Positions 1 to 8,516 of a DNA stretch of 64,000 bases are shown here, in pieces; the stretch's first letter is position 1; every line of letters starts with the position of its first letter. Where the stretch lies: contig JARFVT010000013.1 of the NCBI GenBank assembly GCA_036677425.1, positions 1,550,001-1,614,000 of the forward strand, read 5' to 3'. Below the pieces are notes generated by a model, which did no database searches, was not told the origin of the DNA, and saw only the letters and a program-made list of their open reading frames with translations. The position numbers and the translations under genes were made by a program. This DNA comes from JARFVT01 sp036677425 (GTDB lineage: Bacteria > Pseudomonadota > Alphaproteobacteria > UBA8366 > Aestuariispiraceae).

Positions 1-1919
1 TCTGGAATGCGATATGCCTGATCTTTTCCTAAAAATAATTCACGGTGAACTGTTTTAATAACATCGGTTAACCCATTGGTTTTGCCAACGATTGGTGATT
101 TTTCAATGGCTAGTTGAAGCCCCTCCATATATTTTAATATGGCTGGTTGTTTAAATATTTGCTGTGCTGATATTTCCTCATCAATCAATGTTAAAACCTC
201 TCCCCATGCATCATATTTATCATCATCTGATTGATCGCTTTTATCCTCAACCCAATTTGCGATGGCTTGTAAATTAACATCACCATTATTTTTCATGGCA
301 ATGATTTGTTTCCTGGCAATATTAAATACTATCGCCAAATTTGTGATTTCTGATTTTTGGGAAATTTCTATTGCGGCATCCATATTATCTAATAAATTAG
401 CGATAGTTTTTTTATCAATATCTATATTATTATAGCTGGGTAATATTGCCAAATATGCCAAATCTGTACCGCCAAAATTTTTATTTAGAACCCTGTCAGC
501 AACACGAATAGGGTGGCTTTTTTCAAACCATTTTATCGGATTATCATTGATAATTATTTTTGAAATTCCAAGGGCAGAAATAAATATAATCGCCACCAAA
601 CCAATGCAAACCAATTTGTAACGATAATAGCTTAAATTACCAAGAGCTTGCAGAAACTTTCCCAATATGCCGTTATTTTCGCTATCGGATGATTGTTTCA
701 TGCCAAAATTCTCAAGGCTTTTATCCGACATGCCAAGAATATATGCGGGTACAAAAGTAACTGTCATAAACCATGCTAAAATAACGCCAATAGCGATAAA
801 AATACCGAATGTTTGTACGGGTGGTATCGGCGTTAATGCTAATGAGAAAAAACCAACGCTGGTGGTTAATGTGGTATATAACATCGGCTTATATAGCTCG
901 TTCATTACCTCCACCATTACTTGTTTTTTATCCGAACCTTTTTTATATCGATCATAAAATTCCGACAAAATATGTACCGCGTCCAACACGGCGATGGGCA
1001 TGATAAATATCGGTATCATCGAACTCATAATATGTACTGTATTACCGCTTATAACCAATAAACCCATAGTTAACATCGAACAGACCATGGCAACGATCAT
1101 TGGTGCTGTAATTAATTGTATATTGCGGAAAAATAGCCACATTAAAATAAAAATTACCAACATAGCAGCAGGTGCAGAAATTGCCATTTGCACGAACATT
1201 TCAACGCCAAAAACATCTTCGGCAACGGGCAGTCCAGTTATATGAAATTTATCGTTGCTATCTTGCCATTGGCTTATTTTTGCCAATAATTGCTCACGGA
1301 TACGAAAGCTTAAATGTTTATCACTTATTGGCAAATAAAGACTTATCGCCCTGCCATTCTTACTAACCATCGTGTCATTAAGGGTTGGTATTTTTAATGC
1401 TCGATCACGCACAAGCAGCGCATCTGCCATATTTTCTGGCGGTTGTGGCATTAACCAATTAAAACTAACCGCGCCAAGCCCCGCTTGATCTATGCTATCG
1501 ACCATTGATGGTGCGATCATATCAATGCCAATCACACCAACCATATTATCAGGGTTCTTTTCATCGACCCATTTCAGGGATTTTGAAAATTGCGCCAATT
1601 GATAAATACGTTTTAAACTTTCAGGATTAAACACGCCTTCAGGATGTTTATCATTGACGATGCCAACAACGATAATATCTCTGATTGCAAATTTTTTCTT
1701 CATTTCATTATGAAAAACCCGCACAGGTTCATCAGGAGATAACATATTTTCAGGGTCAGTATGAATGATAAGCTTGTTAAAATTTGTAAATTGCACAGGC
1801 CATAATGTAGGTATTGTCGCCCCTGCCACCATCAAAAAGGCTAAAACAACCAAGCCCCAGATCATTAATTTTGGATATTTCAACGTCAGCATTGTTAATT
1901 TATGTTCTGCAACTGCCAT
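1..1919 (-). CDS. MMPL/RND-superfamily exporter, 3' end outside window
   Basis: The reading frame is open from an ATG at 1917-1919 to the left edge, about 640 codons, so the C-terminus is missing. A ribosome site AAAGGA lies 8-10 bases upstream. The start MAVAEHKLTMLTLKYPKLMI leads into a first membrane helix (WGLVVLAFLMVAGATIPTLW), a long periplasmic loop, then a cluster of helices around residues 240-400 with the segment FIMPIAVLDAVHILSEFYDR, typical of the Asp-containing helix of RND/MMPL permeases, and a seventh helix (YKLVCIGLVAIIFISALGIS) opening the second half. Family members move lipids, hopanoids or drugs with proton motive force. No membrane-fusion protein gene adjoins it, which favours the MMPL/hopanoid-type branch over tripartite efflux; the substrate cannot be told. 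Confidence 0.85.
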   Translation of the reverse strand, partial: MAVAEHKLTMLTLKYPKLMIWGLVVLAFLMVAGATIPTLWPVQFTNFNKLIIHTDPENMLSPDEPVRVFHNEMKKKFAIRDIIVVGIVNDKHPEGVFNPESLKRIYQLAQFSKSLKWVDEKNPDNMVGVIGIDMIAPSMVDSIDQAGLGAVSFNWLMPQPPENMADALLVRDRALKIPTLNDTMVSKNGRAISLYLPISDKHLSFRIREQLLAKISQWQDSNDKFHITGLPVAEDVFGVEMFVQMAISAPAAMLVIFILMWLFFRNIQLITAPMIVAMVCSMLTMGLLVISGNTVHIMSSMIPIFIMPIAVLDAVHILSEFYDRYKKGSDKKQVMVEVMNELYKPMLYTTLTTSVGFFSLALTPIPPVQTFGIFIAIGVILAWFMTVTFVPAYILGMSDKSLENFGMKQSSDSENNGILGKFLQALGNLSYYRYKLVCIGLVAIIFISALGISKIIINDNPIKWFEKSHPIRVADRVLNKNFGGTDLAYLAILPSYNNIDIDKKTIANLLDNMDAAIEISQKSEITNLAIVFNIARKQIIAMKNNGDVNLQAIANWVEDKSDQSDDDKYDAWGEVLTLIDEEISAQQIFKQPAILKYMEGLQLAIEKSPIVGKTNGLTDVIKTVHRELFLGKDQAYRIP

Positions 1920-2120
1920 TTTAAAATCCTTTAAAATATGATTTAAATTATAAAATATAAAAATATCAACATCGCCATATAAACATCACTTGACATTTAT
2001 ATCATACCAACGTATATTAGCAACATGTAATTTACATATGATTAAATTACTATTTTATTAAGCATATATATTTATAGTTTAATTTTATATTAATAATTTG
2101 ATAAAAAGGATATATAATCA

Positions 2121-2324
2121 ATGTCTATTGATAGAATAATTTTTGTAATGGCTGGCAGTTTTATTTTGATAAGCCTTGCATTATCACATTATCACGATCC
2201 AAATTGGATATATTTGACCGCATTCATGGGCGTAAATTTACTGCAAGCAGGCTTCACCAGATGGTGCTTAATGGCCAGTATATTTAAAATGATTGGTTTT
2301 AAGCCAGGAAATGCGTTTAAATAA
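2121..2324 (+). CDS. DUF2892 (YgaP-like) small inner-membrane protein
   Basis: A 67-residue protein with two hydrophobic segments (about residues 5-22 and 28-45) separated by a short polar turn with DPNW, and a C-terminal Cys-containing stretch ending in GFKPGNAFK. Size and pattern fit the DUF2892 family, the transmembrane module that in YgaP is joined to a rhodanese domain; here it stands alone. An AAAAGGATAT ribosome site precedes the ATG. It is monocistronic, followed by a hairpin terminator. Family role is unknown, with a loose association to sulfur metabolism. Confidence 0.75.
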   Translation: MSIDRIIFVMAGSFILISLALSHYHDPNWIYLTAFMGVNLLQAGFTRWCLMASIFKMIGFKPGNAFK

Positions 2325-2350
2325 TTATATATGAATTAATCAATATATTT

Positions 2351-2391
2351 AAACTGTGGATGTTGGTAATATACCCTAACTTCCACAGTTT
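2351..2391. terminator. bidirectional hairpin terminator
   Basis: A perfect 10-bp inverted repeat, AAACTGTGGA at 2351-2360 and TCCACAGTTT at 2382-2391, with further pairing inside the loop (GTTGG against CTAAC). T-rich sequence follows on the plus side. It lies between the convergent DUF2892 gene and clpB and could end both. Confidence 0.7.
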
Positions 2392-2405
2392 ATTTAGTTT
2401 AATAA

Positions 2406-5012
2406 CTAGATTTTAATAATATCTTGATTAATCACAAGTCCATTTTCATTCGCAGTAATATTAACAATATCACCATCGGCAATATCACCCGCCAAAATTT
2501 TATTAGCCAATGGATTTTGTAAATTACGTTCAATGATCCGTTTTAACGGCCTTGCACCATAAATTGGGTCATAACCCGCATCGCCAAGCCAATTTATTGC
2601 AGCCGCATCAATTTTCAATTTTATCTTACGATCTTCTAATAGATTTTGTAATTGGTCTATTTGAATATGGACAATATTGCCAATATTTTTGCGACTAAGC
2701 CGATGGAATAATAATGTTTCATCAATTCTATTGAGAAATTCTGGCCTAAAACTAGCCCGAACCACATCCATTATTTGCGGCCTGATTAATTCCACATCAT
2801 CACCAGCCTTTTGATTAACCATAAATTCCGCACCAAGGTTGGAGGTCATTAAAATCAAAACATTTCTAAAATCAACTAAACTGCCTTGAACATCGGTTAA
2901 TCTGCAATCGTCAAGCACTTGTAATAGAATATTAAAAATATCTGGATGCGCTTTTTCCATCTCATCAAATAAGATAACCTGATATGGTCTTCTACGAACC
3001 GCTTCGGTTAATGCGCCGCCTTGGTCATAACCAACATAACCTGGCGGTGCGCCAATCAAGCGCGATACTGAATGTTTTTCCATATATTCCGACATATCAA
3101 TTCGTAAAATTGCCTGATCATCATTGAATAGAAATTCCGCCAATGCCTTACTTAATTCTGTTTTACCAACCCCCGTTGGCCCAAGGCATAAAAATGAGCC
3201 AATTGGTCGCCCCGAAGCTTGCAACCCAGCCCGTGAACGCCTGACCGCATTGGCAATTGCGGTGATTGCATGATTTTGACCTATAACGCGCTTGCCCAAT
3301 TTTTTTTCCATTTGTAATAGCTTTTCACGCTCCCCCGCCAACATTTTATCAACGGGAATACCGGTCCAGCGCGAAACAACCGCGGCAATATCAGATTCAC
3401 TAACGGTTTCATTTAATATTTTATCGCCATCATCATTATCGGCATCATCATTTTCAAGGCTTTCGGCAAGGCTTTGTTCAAGCTTGGGAATTATGCCATA
3501 GCTTAATTCACCAGCCCGTTCAAATTCACCATTGCGCTTGGCTTTGGTTAGATCCAATCTTGCATTTTCCAAACTTTCCTTGATATTTTGCGCCCCTTGC
3601 AATTTATCTTTTTCCGCCACCCATTTTGCGGTTAATATGGATGATTGATCTTCAAGGCTGCATAATTCATCTTCTAACTTTTCCAACCGATCTTTTGATG
3701 CCTGATCTTTTTCTTTTTTCAAGGCTTCACTCTCAATTTACAACTGCATTATACGCCGGTCAAGCTCGTCAATATTCTCTGGCTTACTATCCACTTCCAT
3801 ACGTAAACGGCTGGCGGCCTCATCCATTAAATCGATGGCTTTATCGGGTAAAAATCTATTGCTGATATAACGATCAGAAAGGCTTGCCGCCGCCACAAGG
3901 GCGCTATCTTTAATACCAACCCCATGATGTAATTCATATTTTTCTTTTAAGCCACGCAAAATAGAAATCGTATCGGCAACATTTGGTTCATTAACCATGA
4001 CAGATTGAAACCGCCTTGCAAGGGCTGCGTCTTTTTCGATATATTTGCTATATTCATCCAATGTGGTTGCACCAACACAATGAAATTCACCTCTGGCTAA
4101 TGCTGGTTTTAACATATTGGATGCATCCATCGATACTTCGGCAGCCCCTGCGCCAACAAGGGTATGTAATTCATCGATAAAGCAAATTATTTCACCATTT
4201 GACGATGATATTTCTTCTAATACCGCCTTTAATCTTTCTTCAAATTCACCACGAAATTTTGCCCCTGCAACCATTGATGATAAATCAAGGCTAAGCAGTT
4301 TTTTGCCTTTAATTGCCTCTGGCACATCACCATTTATAATCCGCAAGGCAAGCCCTTCGATAATTGCCGTTTTACCAACCCCAGGTTCACCAATTAACAC
4401 GGGATTATTTTTTGTCCGTCTGCTTAATACTTGAATTATCCGTCTTATTTCTTCATCGCGACCAATCACAGGGTCTAATTTACCATCGCTGGCGGCTTTG
4501 GTTAAATCATGAGTATATTTTTTAAGCGCATCATATTTATTTTCTGCCGTGGCACTATCGGCGACCCTGCCCTTGCGCATTTCATTAATGGCAATATCTA
4601 AATTTTGCGGTTTAACATTGGCATCTTTTAACCGTCTCGCCGCCGCTGTGCCTTTTATCATTGTCATGGCAAGCAACATATATTCAGCAGTAACAAAGCT
4701 ATCACCAGCTTTTTTCGCAAGACTTTCTGCCTCTACCAAAATTTTGGCGAAACTGGCATCAAGATGTAATTGCCCTGCGCCATTACCTGAGACTTTTGGT
4801 AATTTGGCTAATTCCTCTGCAATTGCTTGTGTTAAATATTTAACATCACCACCCGCTGCGATGATTAATGTTGCCGCCATTCCTTTATCATCATCTAATA
4901 ATATTTTTAACAGATGCTCGCTCGACAATCGTTGATGCTGCATGGTTACGGCAAACCCCTGCGCCGATTGTATGAAGCCACGGCAACGATCGCTATAATT
5001 TTCAAAATTCAT
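2406..5012 (-). pseudogene. clpB: ClpB disaggregase, split by an in-frame TAA codon
   Basis: ClpB is the Hsp100 ring ATPase that rescues aggregated proteins with DnaK. The ATG at 5010-5012 (MNFENYSDRCRGFIQSAQ) has a GAAAGGG ribosome site; the frame can be extended nine codons further upstream, but that start has no such site. Domains in order are the N-domain, NBD1 with Walker A GEPGVGKTAI and Walker B ICFIDELH, the coiled-coil M domain, and NBD2 with GPTGVGKTEL, ILFDEMEKAH and pore loop GAPPGYVGY. The frame is broken once: codon 3738-3740 is TAA where homologues have Lys at the NBD1/M-domain boundary (RRIMQL-stop-IESEALKKE). Everything else is intact and in one frame, about 869 codons in all. 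A TTG codon six codons after the stop (3720-3722) might allow re-initiation as two chains. Alternatives are a recent nonsense mutation or a base error. Confidence 0.9.
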
Positions 5013-5338
5013 AATAAAAACCCTTTCTATACCCACCATTTATGGTAAAATATAATGAAACATACTATATTAACGACGCCATATTTATAATTTGGCAGCC
5101 ATCAATAATATTACTTATGTATAATATATGGGTATTAAATTAACCATCGCAATGGCAATATTTGATTTGAATTTTGGTGATATTATTTGGCTTAATATCA
5201 TATCCAGTGATTATGGTAATTTAAAATCGATTGGTGGCACGGTTGATACTATATAATAATTATTAAATATCTGCCTAATAACAAAACCATTTAAGCTAGT
5301 AAAATTATTGCATATTATAAAGACGCCATATTAAAAAT
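5013..5338. other. intergenic region, no gene seen
   Basis: About 325 AT-rich bases between the clpB start and the end of hpt. It must hold the clpB promoter, but I could not identify a convincing heat-shock or sigma-70 promoter, and no RNA gene or conserved reading frame is visible. Confidence 0.6.
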
Positions 5339-5854
5339 TTAATCAACTACGGCTATATATGGTAGATGCCGATATTTTTCATTATAATCAATGCCATAAC
5401 CAACAACGAATAAATTTTCAACTTCAAAACCGATAAAATCAGCGCTAATATCAACTTCGCGTCTTGCTGGTTTATCCAATAAAATACAGCTCATCACATT
5501 ATTTGCACCGTGGCCTTTAAAAACATCTGTCGCATATGCAAGCGATTTGCCGCTATCTAAAATATCATCAACGATTAAAATATCACGACCATTAATATTT
5601 GCGGGAATATTACCCGATAGTAAAACTTCACCACTGCTTTTTTTTGAACTGCCATAGCTGCTAAGTCGCATGAAATCGACATTTGGTGTCATGCCCGCCT
5701 TATCCATGGAACGTACTAAATCAGCAGTAAAAACAAATCCACCTTTAAGCAAGCCAATCACCAATATATCTTTCGGGCATTCTTTTGATATTTCAACGCC
5801 AAGCATATCAATCCGCGCCTTGAGGTCATCTTGTGAAATAAGTTCGCTTATCAT
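5339..5854 (-). CDS. hpt: hypoxanthine phosphoribosyltransferase
   Basis: A 171-residue type I phosphoribosyltransferase that salvages hypoxanthine/guanine with PRPP in the cytoplasm. The PRPP-binding loop is ILIVDDILDSGKSL at residues 92-105; an upstream LLKGGFVFTADL (35-46) matches the pyrophosphate-binding segment and RLSSYGSS (63-70) the flexible catalytic loop of HGPRTs. Length is normal. AGAGGC precedes the ATG by 7 bases. It stands alone, transcribed away from the MocR-type regulator. Confidence 0.9.
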   Translation of the reverse strand: MISELISQDDLKARIDMLGVEISKECPKDILVIGLLKGGFVFTADLVRSMDKAGMTPNVDFMRLSSYGSSKKSSGEVLLSGNIPANINGRDILIVDDILDSGKSLAYATDVFKGHGANNVMSCILLDKPARREVDISADFIGFEVENLFVVGYGIDYNEKYRHLPYIAVVD

Positions 5855-5953
5855 ATATGCCTCTTCGTTAAATATAATGCTATTGTTTATTAATAAATAT
5901 CAATATAATAAGAAATATCAATCGAATTAACAAAATAATGGCGAAATATAATA

Positions 5954-7474
5954 ATGGCAACTAGCATTTTATTTCATATGATCCGCGAAAGCGGCGAATC
6001 TTTGCAAAGTCAGCTTAGGAGAGCAATTTTAAACGCCATATTAAATGGAAGCTTACCTGCAGGGTTTAAATTACCCTCAAGCCGTAAATTATCAAAAGAT
6101 ATGAAAATATCGCGAAATACCGCCTTGATTGTCTATCAACATTTAACAGATGATAGTTATTTAATCACCAAGGAACGCAGCGGTCATTATGTTAACAGCG
6201 ATTTTGTCAAAGAAATAAAACAAAGCAGGCTTAATGATAAATTACCAAATCGTTATGATAATAATAATGATGATGTTGAGAACAATCCCAATTGGCAACA
6301 ACGACTTTATTTAAAGCCATCCAATTTAAATTATTTAAACCTGCCAAAAGATTGGCGTAATATGGCCTATCCATTTGTTTATGGCCAACCCGATAGCACC
6401 CTATTTCCACTACCCGCATGGCGGGAATGCAGCCGCCTTGCACTGAGCACAAAAGATATGGCGCAATGGATACATGACGATAAAATTTATGACGATCCGC
6501 AATTAATCGAACAAATAAAAACAAGGCTATTGCCCGCCCGTGGTATCCATGTTCGTAGCGAAAATATTCTTATTACCCTTGGCGGACAAAATGCACTTTA
6601 TTTATTAGCAGGGCTTTTGGTGCGTAAAAAAACTACCGTCGCCATTGAAAATCCTGGCTATCCTGATGCTAAAAATATCATGGGTCTTTTTACTAAAAAA
6701 ATCATACCAATAACCGTCGATGACGAAGGCATGGTTATGGATAAACAGCTTGATAATTGCGATTATGCCTTTGTTACCCCAAGCCACCAATGCCCAACAA
6801 CGGTTACCATGTCAATAAAACGGCGTGAAAGCTTGCTTAAAAAAGCCAAAGAAAATGATTTTATCATCATTGAAGATGACTATGAAAATGAAATAAATTA
6901 TTTTAAATTTGCCAGCCCTGCCCTAAAGGCATTGGATGTTGATAATCGTGTGGTTTATATTAGCAGCCTGTCAAAAACCTTGTTTCCTGGATTGCGTGTT
7001 GGTTATTTGGTTGCCGACAAGCGTCTTATTTCTGAATTAAAATATTTCCGCCGCTTGGTGGTGCGATATACGCCAAGCAATAATCAAAGAACATTGGCAT
7101 TATTTTTATCGCTTGGTTACTATGACAGCCTGATTTACTCGCTACGTAAAAGATGGCATAAAAGATGGAATATTGTTAATGAAGCATTAAAATGTTATAT
7201 GCCCCAATGCAGCTTCCCGCCATCATCTGGCGGGTCATCATATTGGATTAAAACACCAAATGGCATCAACGCACAAGATTTAGTTGATGCGGCGATAGAT
7301 CAAGGCATATTAATCGAATCTGGTTTGCCATTCTTTCAAGATAACCCGCCGCCAAATCAATATTTCCGTATTGGTTTCACATCAATTAAATCAGATAAAA
7401 TTGAACCAGGGATCAAGCTGTTAGGGCAAATATTACAACAATTAATCACTGATAATAAAATAACTAATATTTAA
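5954..7474 (+). CDS. MocR-family regulator (GntR HTH plus aminotransferase-like domain), TauR-like by context
   Basis: A 506-residue fusion of an N-terminal GntR winged helix (residues about 10-75, with LPSSRKLSKDMKISRNTALIVY) and a fold-type I aminotransferase domain (about 130-500). The PLP-binding lysine is in SSLSKTLFPGLRVGY near residue 342, and the aspartate region EDDYENE is present. MocR proteins sense PLP or amino compounds. The gene lies 114 bases upstream of pta-soeABC on the same strand, and TauR, the activator of taurine use in alphaproteobacteria, belongs to this family, so TauR-like control of the next operon is the best inference. PdxR- or GabR-like roles cannot be excluded from sequence alone. 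Confidence 0.85.
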   Translation: MATSILFHMIRESGESLQSQLRRAILNAILNGSLPAGFKLPSSRKLSKDMKISRNTALIVYQHLTDDSYLITKERSGHYVNSDFVKEIKQSRLNDKLPNRYDNNNDDVENNPNWQQRLYLKPSNLNYLNLPKDWRNMAYPFVYGQPDSTLFPLPAWRECSRLALSTKDMAQWIHDDKIYDDPQLIEQIKTRLLPARGIHVRSENILITLGGQNALYLLAGLLVRKKTTVAIENPGYPDAKNIMGLFTKKIIPITVDDEGMVMDKQLDNCDYAFVTPSHQCPTTVTMSIKRRESLLKKAKENDFIIIEDDYENEINYFKFASPALKALDVDNRVVYISSLSKTLFPGLRVGYLVADKRLISELKYFRRLVVRYTPSNNQRTLALFLSLGYYDSLIYSLRKRWHKRWNIVNEALKCYMPQCSFPPSSGGSSYWIKTPNGINAQDLVDAAIDQGILIESGLPFFQDNPPPNQYFRIGFTSIKSDKIEPGIKLLGQILQQLITDNKITNI

Positions 7475-7502
7475 ATGATGTAGAATAACTAAATTATAAA
7501 AC

Positions 7503-7533
7503 TGGTACTATTAATTAACATGCAATGGAACTA
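7503..7533 (+). promoter_or_regulatory. candidate MocR operator: direct repeat upstream of pta
   Basis: Two near-identical octamers in the same orientation, TGGTACTA at 7503-7510 and TGGAACTA at 7526-7533, lie 23 bases apart start to start, about two helical turns, in the 113-base gap between the MocR gene and pta. MocR regulators such as TauR and PdxR are known to bind direct repeats. The assignment is inferred from position and spacing. Confidence 0.4.
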
Positions 7534-7587
7534 GCGTAACATAGTATATAAAAGCATATTATAAGATATTTAGGTGAAAATATTTAA

Positions 7588-8511
7588 ATGTTAGGCACAA
7601 AACCAGTCATATGCCCAAAAGACCTGCTAGATATGGCAAAAAAATGCGATATGATTACCACCGCCGTGGTTAATATATCGTCGATTGATACCATAAAAAC
7701 AGTCAAGATTGCCAGCGATAACGGTTTTATAAAACCAATATTAATTGGTGATTATAATGTCATTAAAAAAATTACCGATGGCATGAAATGGTCAAATTCT
7801 AATTTTGAAATAATAGATAGCAATAATGAGGTTAAATCAGCCGAAATTGCAGTTAAATTAATTCGCGATAATAAGGCATATGCGATCATGAAGGGCGATA
7901 CCCATACGGATATATTCATGGCAGCAATCATTGATAAAGATACTGGTATTCGCGGTGAAGGGCGGCTTTGCCATGCATTTTATATGACATTTCCTGATAG
8001 CAACAAATCGCTTATAATTTCCGATTGCGCCGTTAACATCGCACCAAATATTAAAACAAAACAAGCTATCATTAAAAATAGCATCAAACTATCCCATATT
8101 TTAGGTAATCAATGTCCAAAAGTTGCAATCATTTCTGCAACTGAGGATATAAACGCAAGCATGCAATCGAGCATTGATGCCGATGAATTATCAAATTGGG
8201 CAAAAGACAATATAAAAAATGCGGTTATTCACGGGCCGATGGCGTTAGATAATGCAATTTCACCACAAGCAGCCAAAATTAAAAATATCGTCAACCCCGT
8301 CGCTGGCAATGCCGATATTACCATCATGCCCAATATCGAAGCAGGAAATATTTTTTTTAAAAGCATGGTATATTATAATAATGCCTGTGCTGCAGGGATA
8401 GTTATGGGTGCAAAAGTACCAATAATTTTAAATAGCCGTGCCGACCCGTTTGAGGCAAAGCTTGCCAGTATCGCAATCGCCGTAATTATGGCAAAAAAAT
8501 TCAGGAGATAA
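7588..8511 (+). CDS. pta: phosphate acetyltransferase (Pta/Ptb short type)
   Basis: A 307-residue single-domain phosphate acyltransferase, the short type related to phosphate butyryltransferase. Recognisable parts are the central AIMKGDTHTDIFMAAI (near residue 95), the serine-rich CoA/phosphate region PKVAIISATEDINASM, and the C-terminal GIVMGAKVPIILNSRADP. It turns acetyl phosphate into acetyl-CoA. Directly upstream of soeA (5-base gap) and behind a MocR regulator, it fits the Pta of sulfonate dissimilation, where Xsc releases sulfite and acetyl phosphate from sulfoacetaldehyde. Phosphate butyryltransferase is the alternative. An AGGTGAAAA ribosome site precedes the ATG. Confidence 0.8.
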   Translation: MLGTKPVICPKDLLDMAKKCDMITTAVVNISSIDTIKTVKIASDNGFIKPILIGDYNVIKKITDGMKWSNSNFEIIDSNNEVKSAEIAVKLIRDNKAYAIMKGDTHTDIFMAAIIDKDTGIRGEGRLCHAFYMTFPDSNKSLIISDCAVNIAPNIKTKQAIIKNSIKLSHILGNQCPKVAIISATEDINASMQSSIDADELSNWAKDNIKNAVIHGPMALDNAISPQAAKIKNIVNPVAGNADITIMPNIEAGNIFFKSMVYYNNACAAGIVMGAKVPIILNSRADPFEAKLASIAIAVIMAKKFRR

Positions 8512-8516
8512 AATAA

